A stretch of DNA of 6,272 bases from the NCBI GenBank assembly GCA_902803745.1, contig CADCRB010000148.1:1-6272 (forward strand). Reading direction: 5' to 3'. The stretch comes from an uncultured Lachnospiraceae bacterium. GTDB taxonomy: Bacteria; Bacillota; Clostridia; Lachnospirales; Lachnospiraceae. Below, piece by piece: positions 1-5,705 of this stretch. Every line of letters starts with the position of its first letter. The stretch's first letter is position 1. The notes under the pieces are model-generated. The model saw only the letters and a list, made by a program, of their open reading frames with translations. It searched no databases and was not told the origin of the DNA. The position numbers were made by a program, and so were the translations under genes.

Positions 1-684
1 ATCCTTCATCGTATCAAGTATGCCGATATCAAGATAGCCGCCTTCGACTACATATGTCTCTCCGCTTCCTGTCTCGATTATGGTTTTGGTAATATCTTTT
101 ACAAGAATGACAGCGCCGTTTTGAGCCGGGTCAAGGGTTATCGTACCAAACTGCTGAACAATAAAATCCTTCTGCATATCAACATTGAAAAGCAGATCCA
201 TCCCGCACTCAAAAAACTCCCATAATACACCTATAGTCATGGAAAAACAGAATGCTACCACCGTCAGATAGAAGGGGGTAAGATTAATGTTTTTACTCCC
301 TCTGTTGAGCAGATAGACGAGAGAAAAACCTACCGCAGCAAAAAGGAACCCATTGATCGTATGAAGCATCGTATCCCATCCCGGGATCCTTGCATAGTAA
401 TGATTGACCTCGCCCAGTATCTCTGCGGCAAAAATGAAAGCAAATATTATCCCTCTGAAAAGCGGAGGGATCGAAACATCCATTACATCCTGAAGAAAAG
501 CCGGGACGAGAAACAGCAGTAAGGATAATACACAGATCGCTGCGCTCTCATAGTTATGGGTAATAATGTTTCTTACGAGCGAAATCAGCACCAGGACTCT
601 CAATATGACATAAAATACAAATGCCCCTTTATTATCCCTGTAGCTGTTTTTCAATTTCTTTAAATATCTTCCAAGCTTTATCAT
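1..684 (-). CDS. Multi-pass membrane protein, DUF2238/YjdF-like, 3' end cut by the window edge
   Basis: The frame stays open from an ATG at 684 to the left edge, giving the first 228 residues. An in-frame TAA three codons upstream (691-693) makes this ATG the earliest possible start. A G-rich stretch (696-700) lies 11 nt upstream, a weak ribosome site. A basic N-terminus (K/R-rich, residues 1-19) precedes five probable membrane helices at about 22-41, 46-64, 74-92, 106-126 and 137-158. The basic loop at 128-132 fits a cytoplasmic N-terminus, which would put residues 160-216 outside the cell. Polar residues are spaced in three clusters: W103-D104 with H108, W155-E156 with E159, and D219, D224, D228. 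This pattern recalls the D..H / E..E / D...D arrangement of DUF2238 (E. coli YjdF) proteins; the family call is from memory and uncertain. A sixth helix probably follows beyond the window. It lies 60 bp after the sigma factor gene, so co-transcription is likely. Function is unknown. It lacks the HxxxCxxC motif of zinc-binding anti-sigma factors. Confidence 0.8.
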   Translation of the reverse strand, partial: MIKLGRYLKKLKNSYRDNKGAFVFYVILRVLVLISLVRNIITHNYESAAICVLSLLLFLVPAFLQDVMDVSIPPLFRGIIFAFIFAAEILGEVNHYYARIPGWDTMLHTINGFLFAAVGFSLVYLLNRGSKNINLTPFYLTVVAFCFSMTIGVLWEFFECGMDLLFNVDMQKDFIVQQFGTITLDPAQNGAVILVKDITKTIIETGSGETYVVEGGYLDIGILDTMKD

Positions 685-744
685 TTTATCTTATTCCCCC
701 TATAACCCAGGTACAGCGTCTTAACCTGTCCTGTCCTGCTTCGT

Positions 745-1281
745 CTACAATATAGAGAACTTTCCGTCTGCAGCCTTTTTTGAAAAGAACTTTCTCATTT
801 CCTTAAGCGCGGAATTGTGCCTAAGCTTCACCTGTCCGTAAGATAGTCCCATCTTCTTTTGGATCTCGGTAAGAGACAGGCCGTCATAATAATGCAGGAT
901 TATTATCGACCTTTCTTCAGCAGATAGCTTTTTAAGAGCATCACCCAGCTCCTGCAGTGTTTCTCTCCTCAGAAGACTGCTGTCAGTCTCATCTTCGGAT
1001 GCCAGCTCGTCAGAAAGCTCATCCGGAAGCTCATCTGTCGTCCGGTTGCACCGGTAAAAATCGATGACGGAATTTCTGGCAATAGTATAAACCCACGTGG
1101 ATACTGCAGCCTTCTCCTCATCATAATCCTCAAGCTTTTTTTGAATCTTAAGAAAAACGTCAGCTGTGATATCCTCCGCGTCCTCGCTGTTATTTACCTT
1201 GCCTCTTACATATGATAATACCTTGCTATGGTATTCATTATAGACCGATTCCAAATCCATGATCAGCTGTCTCTTGTCCAA
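745..1281 (-). CDS. ECF-like sigma-70 family RNA polymerase sigma factor
   Basis: This 178-residue protein has the two-domain layout of group 4 (ECF) sigma factors, which direct core RNA polymerase to a small set of promoters. Region 2 covers about residues 14-80, with the conserved core-binding pattern DAEDITADVFLKI (34-46) and the -10 recognition helix WVYTIARNSVIDFYR (63-77). Region 4 covers about 108-166, with a helix-turn-helix beginning at LSLTEI (135-140) and a recognition helix near YGQVKLRHNSALKEMR. A very acidic linker (82-102) joins them and carries three DEL-x repeats. Length is normal for the family. The start chosen is TTG at 1281, with AAGGA four bases upstream; the in-frame ATG at 1260 (residue 8) has no good ribosome site but is a real alternative. 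The stop is TAG. A promoter candidate lies just upstream, and the membrane protein gene follows 60 bp downstream. Target genes cannot be deduced; no classical anti-sigma gene is visible. Confidence 0.92.
   Translation of the reverse strand: MDKRQLIMDLESVYNEYHSKVLSYVRGKVNNSEDAEDITADVFLKIQKKLEDYDEEKAAVSTWVYTIARNSVIDFYRCNRTTDELPDELSDELASEDETDSSLLRRETLQELGDALKKLSAEERSIIILHYYDGLSLTEIQKKMGLSYGQVKLRHNSALKEMRKFFSKKAADGKFSIL
1000..1035 (-). repeat. Three tandem 12-bp units inside the sigma factor gene
   Basis: On the minus strand GATGAGCTTCCG, GATGAGCTTTCT and GACGAGCTGGCA follow one another in frame, encoding DELP, DELS and DELA (residues 83-94). They lie in the acidic linker between regions 2 and 4. 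The third unit has diverged, so the duplication is not recent. Confidence 0.8.
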
Positions 1282-1285
1282 TTAT

Positions 1286-1290
1286 TCCTT
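1286..1290 (-). promoter_or_regulatory. Ribosome binding site favouring the TTG start of the sigma factor
   Basis: The minus strand reads AAGGA, within GGAAGGA, four bases before TTG at 1281. The spacing is somewhat short. The alternative ATG at 1260 is preceded only by a weak purine stretch (AAGAGA), and the AAGGA would be 25 bases away. On sequence alone the TTG is preferred, but not decisively. Confidence 0.55.
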
Positions 1291-1311
1291 CCGACTTAAA
1301 CACAACAATAA

Positions 1312-1341
1312 ATTTTATCATGAATAAATCCCCCGTTGCAA
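1312..1341 (-). promoter_or_regulatory. Predicted promoter of the sigma factor/membrane protein unit
   Basis: On the minus strand, TTGCAA (1336-1341, 4 of 6 matches to the -35 consensus) is followed after 18 bases by TAAAAT (1312-1317, 5 of 6 matches to -10). TGA directly before the -10 gives an extended -10 element. Transcription would begin near 1305, leaving a leader of about 25 bases. A short inverted repeat, TTTAT/ATAAA around CATGA (1314-1328), overlaps the -10 and could be an operator or chance in AT-rich DNA. The elements look like a housekeeping sigma-A promoter rather than a clear ECF-type GGAAC promoter, so autoregulation is not supported by sequence. Confidence 0.55.
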
Positions 1342-1396
1342 AATATTTCTGACTAAATCTGAGACATTTTAACCGGGCAGGGAAGATGAAACCATG

Positions 1397-1427
1397 AAAA
1401 AACGCAGGGACGTTTCCGCCCCTGCGT
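1397..1427 (-). terminator. Intrinsic terminator closing the sugar operon
   Basis: On the minus strand the arms 1417-1427 and 1402-1412 form an 11-bp stem (ten Watson-Crick pairs and one U-G) capped by a GAAA tetraloop (1413-1416), then a run of six T (1397-1402, the first being the last stem base). It begins 28 bases after the araA stop codon. There is no T run on the plus-strand side, so it acts only on minus-strand transcripts. It separates araA from the sigma factor gene, which supports a separate promoter for the latter. Confidence 0.93.
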
Positions 1428-1455
1428 CAATGCCTGTCCGTATATTTCTGATGCT

Positions 1456-2898
1456 TTACTTAGGCATAAAGAACTTCTGAAGATCCGCCTCCGTGGTATC
1501 GTCGCCTATACAGATAAGCTCCGTACCGGTAAGCCGGGCAAACATAGCTATATCACTCCTTGTAAGAGCCGTGGAAACGACTGCATGATGAGCGCCTCCT
1601 GCATAGCACCAGCCTGCGGTACCGATCTCAAAGTTCGGCTTATGTCTGTACATGATACGCGCAACCGGAAGCTTGGGCATGGGTTTAGGCTGCTTTACAA
1701 GCTCTATGTCGGCACAGATGATCCTGAAATGATCTCCCATATCTATGAGCGTCACCTGTATGCCGTCACCTGTGACGCCGTCAAATACCAGACGTGCAGG
1801 ATCTGCTTTGCCGCCGATACCGAGAGGATGCACCTGGATCTCGGGTTTATTTGCTGCAAAGGAAGCGGGCACTTCAAGCATATGCGATGCAAGCTCCAGC
1901 TCTTCACCCTCAGTGAGATCATATGTATAATCCTCTATAAATCCGGTAGCTCCCTCGAGTCCTTCCGCCATCTTCATGCATACGGCAGAAAATGCTGAGA
2001 TCTTGTAGTCGCCTTCGGGTCCGAACCCTATACCTTTTGCCATAAGATTCTGTGCTGCGATGCCCGGAAGCTGCTTCATGCCATGAAGATCCTGGAAAGT
2101 ATCCGTGAAAGCAGCCACCCCGTTTTCAGCAATGAACTTATCCAAAGCCACCTCATAACGCGCCTGCTCACGGACTGCCTCAACATTGTCAGTGGCCATG
2201 GTATATTTGCTCTCATATTCGGCCATCTTCGCATCCACTTCCGCATCGGTCGCTGACTTTGCAAGCTCAGCTATCTCACCTATGCCCCAGTACTTTATCT
2301 CCCAGCCGTACTTTATCTCGGCCTCAAGCCTGTTGCCGTCCGTAACTGCCACATCCCTCATGTTGTTACCGAAGGTAGCGACCAGACAGTTCCTTGAGAG
2401 TCCTATAGCCTTCGCCACTCTTGCAAACTGACATATCTTTTTGACCACATTGTCGTGCTTGTAGAATCCGGCTACTACCTCGTGAGGTATATTAAGTCTT
2501 GCAAGGATATAACCATATTCACGATCACCGTGTGCCGCCTGGTTCAGATTCATAAAATCCATGTCGATCTCATCATAGGGCAGCTTTTCATTTGCCTGCG
2601 TATGAAGGTGAAGCAGAGGCTTTCTAAGCTCCTGCAGTCCCTTTATCCACATCTTTGAAGGCGAGAAGGTATGCATCCATGTGATGACTCCTACGCAGTC
2701 ATCATCCGCCTGAACCTTACGCATATTCTCAATGCAGATCCTGGAGTTTTCTACTGTAGGCATAAGCTCAATATCCACTATGCCTTCAAGCTTTCCTTTA
2801 AGGAAATCAACCATCTCCCTGCAGTCTGCAGCGACCTGCATTAAGCATTCCTCGCCATAGAGATCCTGTGATCCGGGAATAAAATATAGTTTACTCAT
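1456..2898 (-). CDS. araA: L-arabinose isomerase
   Basis: This cytoplasmic enzyme (EC 5.3.1.4) converts L-arabinose to L-ribulose, the first step of bacterial arabinose catabolism, using a divalent metal, usually Mn2+. The 480-residue protein is close to the family length of about 500. It aligns by eye with E. coli AraA along its length. The metal/catalytic residues are present: Glu295 in GPEGDYK (E. coli Glu306), Glu322 in FIEDYTY (Glu333), His339 in SHMLEV (His350), and the His437-His438 pair in GGAHH (His450 region). Other family signatures are GSQDLYG near the N-terminus, TWMHTFSPSKMWI (around 73-85) and LGIGGKADPARL (359-370). The start is ATG at 2898, with AGAAAGG six bases upstream; an in-frame TTG at 2904 is too close to that site. 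The gene begins 2 bp after the permease stop codon, so it is the last gene of the transporter operon and is followed by an intrinsic terminator. No araB or araD accompanies it here. Confidence 0.97.
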   Translation of the reverse strand: MSKLYFIPGSQDLYGEECLMQVAADCREMVDFLKGKLEGIVDIELMPTVENSRICIENMRKVQADDDCVGVITWMHTFSPSKMWIKGLQELRKPLLHLHTQANEKLPYDEIDMDFMNLNQAAHGDREYGYILARLNIPHEVVAGFYKHDNVVKKICQFARVAKAIGLSRNCLVATFGNNMRDVAVTDGNRLEAEIKYGWEIKYWGIGEIAELAKSATDAEVDAKMAEYESKYTMATDNVEAVREQARYEVALDKFIAENGVAAFTDTFQDLHGMKQLPGIAAQNLMAKGIGFGPEGDYKISAFSAVCMKMAEGLEGATGFIEDYTYDLTEGEELELASHMLEVPASFAANKPEIQVHPLGIGGKADPARLVFDGVTGDGIQVTLIDMGDHFRIICADIELVKQPKPMPKLPVARIMYRHKPNFEIGTAGWCYAGGAHHAVVSTALTRSDIAMFARLTGTELICIGDDTTEADLQKFFMPK

Positions 2899-2900
2899 AA

Positions 2901-4067
2901 TCAACCTTTCTTACGTTTTGAAAGCACATCCAGTGTAACTGCACCCAGAAGGACAGCACCCTTTACGATCTTCTGTATATCGGTGGACCATCCGAAAAGT
3001 GACATTCCGTTATTCAGGATACCCATAATGAAAGCTCCGACTACTGCTCCGACTATAGTACCTGCACCACCGGCTACTGCTGCTCCTCCGATATAGCAGG
3101 ATGCGATAGCATCCATCTCGAAACCGTCACCGGCCTTAGGTGTAGCCGATCCGTTTCTTGCTGAAAGCACTATACCTGCTATTGCGGAAAGAACTCCCAT
3201 ATTGACATATACCCAGAAGAAAACCTTGTTGGTATCGATACCTGAAAGATTTGCTGCCTTTCTGTTACCTCCCAAAGCATATATCTGACGTCCTGCAACT
3301 GTCTTGCTTGTGATGAAACCATATATCACGATCAGTATCACCATGATAAGCAGTACAAACGGAAGTCCGTTGTAGCGGGCAAGCTTATAGAAGAAGAACC
3401 AGATGATGAAAAGCATAACTGCCAGCTTCAGTACTATCTGCCATGTAGGGTTGGTCGCAAAGTTGTATTTCTTCTTTGTGGCGTTGCTCTTTACCTCCGA
3501 GAAGATCAGGATCACGGAAGCGGCTATTGCAACAAAGATACTGATAAGATCAAGAGTACCGTCAGCAAAGGGGATCTTGATTACCGGCAGGAATCCTGCT
3601 CCGATAAAGTTGTATGACTGATCAAAGGGACCCTTTGTCTGAGCCTGGAGCAGAGTATATGTAAGTCCGCGTCCCATAAGCATTGTTGCCAGCGTTGTAA
3701 CGAATGGCGGGATGCCAAGATAAGCTATGAAGAATCCTGCAAATATACCTACAAGAAGACCTACAAGGAGAGCTACTGCGATAGCAACCCACATATTCAT
3801 CTTGTAGTCCATCATTATGATACCGGCGAAAGAGCCGGTAACAGCAACCACTGATCCGACGCCGAGGTCGATGTTTCCTGTCAGAACGCAGAGCAGCATA
3901 CCTATAGCAAGGATGACAACATATCCGTTCTGCATGATCAGGTTGTTGATGTTCATGGGAGTCAGATTGGCTCCCTTAGTCAAAATAGCAAATACCAGAT
4001 AGATCACAATCAGGGCAAAAAACATTCCATACTGTTTCATGTCCATTTTAACAGTTTTATTATTCAT
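2901..4067 (-). CDS. mmsB: Multiple-monosaccharide ABC transporter permease (MmsB/GguB)
   Basis: This is the inner-membrane permease of a CUT2-type sugar importer (BPD_transp_2 family, with RbsC, XylH and GguB). It should work as a dimer with the double ATPase encoded just upstream and the ChvE-type binding protein. The 388 residues are mostly hydrophobic, with helices at about 12-30, 50-65, 70-86, 92-116, 162-180, 201-217, 226-243, 272-292 and 325-355. The loop YALGGNRKAANLSGI (253-267) is the conserved ATPase-contact region of this family, and the glycine-rich stretch around 327-350 is also typical. The length matches GguB-type permeases, which are longer than RbsC. I chose ATG at 4067, which has GGAAGGGAG six bases upstream and overlaps the ATPase gene by 8 bp. 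An upstream in-frame start at 4151 would add 28 non-hydrophobic residues unlike the family. The TGA stop lies 2 bp before araA. Confidence 0.95.
   Translation of the reverse strand: MNNKTVKMDMKQYGMFFALIVIYLVFAILTKGANLTPMNINNLIMQNGYVVILAIGMLLCVLTGNIDLGVGSVVAVTGSFAGIIMMDYKMNMWVAIAVALLVGLLVGIFAGFFIAYLGIPPFVTTLATMLMGRGLTYTLLQAQTKGPFDQSYNFIGAGFLPVIKIPFADGTLDLISIFVAIAASVILIFSEVKSNATKKKYNFATNPTWQIVLKLAVMLFIIWFFFYKLARYNGLPFVLLIMVILIVIYGFITSKTVAGRQIYALGGNRKAANLSGIDTNKVFFWVYVNMGVLSAIAGIVLSARNGSATPKAGDGFEMDAIASCYIGGAAVAGGAGTIVGAVVGAFIMGILNNGMSLFGWSTDIQKIVKGAVLLGAVTLDVLSKRKKG
4060..4067 (-). other. 8-bp overlap of mmsA stop and mmsB start (translational coupling)
   Basis: The minus strand reads ATGAATAA. 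ATG opens mmsB and TAA closes mmsA. The mmsB ribosome site (GGAAGGGAG, 4074-4082) lies inside the mmsA coding sequence. This layout normally couples translation and fits a fixed ratio of ATPase and permease. Confidence 0.85.
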
Positions 4068-5619
4068 TACCGTCTCCCTTCCTTTGATGAGCCATAATAA
4101 GCTGCATGATCTTTTCCTGTGAGAACTCATCCCTTGAAACTTCGCCTGCAATCTCTCCGTCGTTTATGACGTATAATCTGTCACAGGTTCCAATAATCTC
4201 GGGCATTTCAGAGGAAATAACGATTATTGCTTTACCGGCTTTTGCAAGCTCGTTTATTACACAGTAAATCTCATATTTAGCACCTACATCGATACCTCTG
4301 GTAGGCTCATCCATGATCAGGATATCCGGCTGTGTCAGCATCCATTTTGCAAGTACAACCTTCTGCTGGTTTCCTCCGGAAAGAGATCCGACAACCTGAT
4401 TGATGGAATTCGTCTTGACTTTTACCCTGTCAGTGTATTCCTGTGCCGCAACTATCTCGTCGTTTGCGTTTATCACGCCGTTCTTTGAGAAGAAAAACGG
4501 TCTCGCTGCGATGGTCATATTTTCTTTCACATCACCGATCAGATTAAGACCGTAGGTCTTTCTGTCCTCGGAGATGTATGCGAGCTTGTTCTTAACGGCT
4601 TCCTTAACCGTTTTCAAATGAACTTCTTTTCCGTTTATCAAAATGGTCCCGGAAATCTTCTGGCCATAGCTGTGCCCGAAGATACTCATCGCAAGCTCTG
4701 TACGTCCGGCTCCCATAAGGCCTGCCAGTCCGACAACTTCGCCTGCACGGACCTTGATATTTATATCCTTCAGCATCTGCCGATGTTCATCATCGGGATG
4801 ATATACATTCCAATTCTTAACTTCAAAGATCACGTCACCGATCTCAACACCCTCTCTCACGGGATAACGGTTGGTCATCTCACGGCCTACCATTGCTTTG
4901 ATAACGCGGTCTTCGGAATAATCATCCACGCCCTTTACAAGAGTCTCTATCGTTTTTCCGTCTCTTATTATCGTAACGGAATCAGATACATATTCGATCT
5001 CATTAAGCTTATGTGAAATGATTATGCAGGTGATCCCCTGCTCCTTAAGCTGGAGCATAATATCGAGAAGCTTACGGCTCTCCTCATCATTCAGGGCCGC
5101 CGTAGGCTCATCAAGGATCAAAAGCTCAACCTTTTTAGCCATAGCCTTGGCTATCTCTATGAGCTGCTGTTTTCCAACGCCAAGAGAATTGACGGGAACA
5201 TTAACATCCTCATTCTCAAGTCCGACACGCGCCAGCATCTCGTGTGCGCGGCGTCTTGTTTCAGTCCAGTCTATAACCCCCTTCATGCTCGTCCGCTCAT
5301 TACCGATAAACACATTCTCAGCCACACTGAGCAGGGGAGAAAGCGCAAGCTCCTGGTGAATGATAACGATGCCCTTTGCCTCTGAATCCCTCAGGTTGTG
5401 GAATTTGCAGTGCTCGCCCTTATATACGATATCACCCTCATATGTGCCGTAGGGATACACGCCCGAAAGGACGTTCATAAGCGTAGACTTGCCTGCTCCA
5501 TTCTCACCGCAAAGAGCATGGATCTCACCCTTTTTTACTTTGATATTAACATCATCAAGGGCTTTGACACCGGAGAATTGCTTTGTAATGTGATCCATTT
5601 CCAAGATGTAATCCGACAT
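4060..5619 (-). CDS. mmsA: Multiple-monosaccharide ABC transporter ATP-binding protein (MmsA/GguA), two fused ATPase domains
   Basis: This cytoplasmic subunit powers sugar import. It has two fused nucleotide-binding domains, as in RbsA, XylG, AraG and GguA, and the usual length of about 510 residues (519 here). The first domain has Walker A GENGAGKST (38-46), Q-loop Gln89, a family-variant signature LGVGKQQ (146-152), Walker B LLILDEP with Glu171, and H-loop His203. The second domain has a degenerate Walker A in which Arg306 replaces lysine (GLMGAGRTE), signature LSGGNQQK (413-420), Walker B ILIMDEP with Glu438, and SSE (469-471) where the H-loop histidine would be. These second-site changes are normal for this family, so one active ATP site is expected per chain. 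ATG at 5619 has AAGGAG eight bases upstream. The gene follows the binding-protein gene after 86 bp and overlaps mmsB by 8 bp. The sequence alone does not separate arabinose from xylose or galactose transporters; the downstream araA points to L-arabinose. Confidence 0.96.
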   Translation of the reverse strand: MSDYILEMDHITKQFSGVKALDDVNIKVKKGEIHALCGENGAGKSTLMNVLSGVYPYGTYEGDIVYKGEHCKFHNLRDSEAKGIVIIHQELALSPLLSVAENVFIGNERTSMKGVIDWTETRRRAHEMLARVGLENEDVNVPVNSLGVGKQQLIEIAKAMAKKVELLILDEPTAALNDEESRKLLDIMLQLKEQGITCIIISHKLNEIEYVSDSVTIIRDGKTIETLVKGVDDYSEDRVIKAMVGREMTNRYPVREGVEIGDVIFEVKNWNVYHPDDEHRQMLKDINIKVRAGEVVGLAGLMGAGRTELAMSIFGHSYGQKISGTILINGKEVHLKTVKEAVKNKLAYISEDRKTYGLNLIGDVKENMTIAARPFFFSKNGVINANDEIVAAQEYTDRVKVKTNSINQVVGSLSGGNQQKVVLAKWMLTQPDILIMDEPTRGIDVGAKYEIYCVINELAKAGKAIIVISSEMPEIIGTCDRLYVINDGEIAGEVSRDEFSQEKIMQLIMAHQRKGDGNE

Positions 5620-5627
5620 CCTACCAT

Positions 5628-5633
5628 CTCCTT
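5628..5633 (-). promoter_or_regulatory. Ribosome binding site of mmsA
   Basis: AAGGAG lies eight bases before ATG 5619 on the minus strand. An out-of-frame ATG immediately abuts AAGGAG (5625-5627) but is too close to serve as a start. The site sits 16 bases after the foot of the intercistronic hairpin, so it should stay accessible when the hairpin folds. Confidence 0.75.
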
Positions 5634-5649
5634 AATCTTATAAATCTAA

Positions 5650-5678
5650 CAGGGCGGCAACTATCTGCCGCCGCCCTG
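5650..5678 (-). terminator. Intercistronic GC-rich hairpin between chvE and mmsA (attenuator or mRNA-stabilising stem)
   Basis: On the minus strand the arms 5670-5678 and 5650-5658 form a perfect 9-bp stem, almost all G-C, with an 11-base loop. A second register pairs 5653-5659 with 5666-5672 and leaves a 3-base bulge. The following bases (TTAGATTTA) are a poor U tract, so full termination is unlikely. In binding-protein transporter operons such stems often cause partial termination or protect the upstream mRNA, so that the binding protein is made in excess over the membrane complex. That role is inferred here. Confidence 0.7.
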
Positions 5679-5705
5679 CTCTTCTGACATAATACTGACT
5701 ATAGA

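Noticed and set aside
717..740. CCTGT tandem repeats just downstream of the sigma gene
   Set aside because: Only about three short units are present in the 60-bp gap, with no stem or gene signal; too short to call a repeat element.
685..744. Possible terminator or promoter between the sigma gene and the membrane protein gene
   Set aside because: I find no stable stem with a T run and no convincing -35/-10 pair, so co-transcription is the simpler reading.
1585..1998. Open frame of 137 codons on the plus strand
   Set aside because: It lies wholly antisense to araA, whose protein is clearly recognisable. The translated product is Cys-rich and low in recognisable structure, with no domain I recognise; it is a shadow of araA codon use.
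2899..2904. TTG start two codons upstream for araA
   Set aside because: The ribosome site AGAAAGG ends directly against this TTG, leaving no spacer, while it is six bases from ATG 2898.
4068..4151. N-terminal extension of the permease to an in-frame start at 4151
   Set aside because: It would overlap mmsA by over 90 bp and add 28 residues without a membrane helix. The ATG at 4067 has a strong ribosome site at ideal spacing.
4618..5359. Plus-strand open frames opposite the ATPase gene
   Set aside because: They are antisense to a well-conserved ATPase and resemble no protein I recognise. They have no upstream gene context on that strand.
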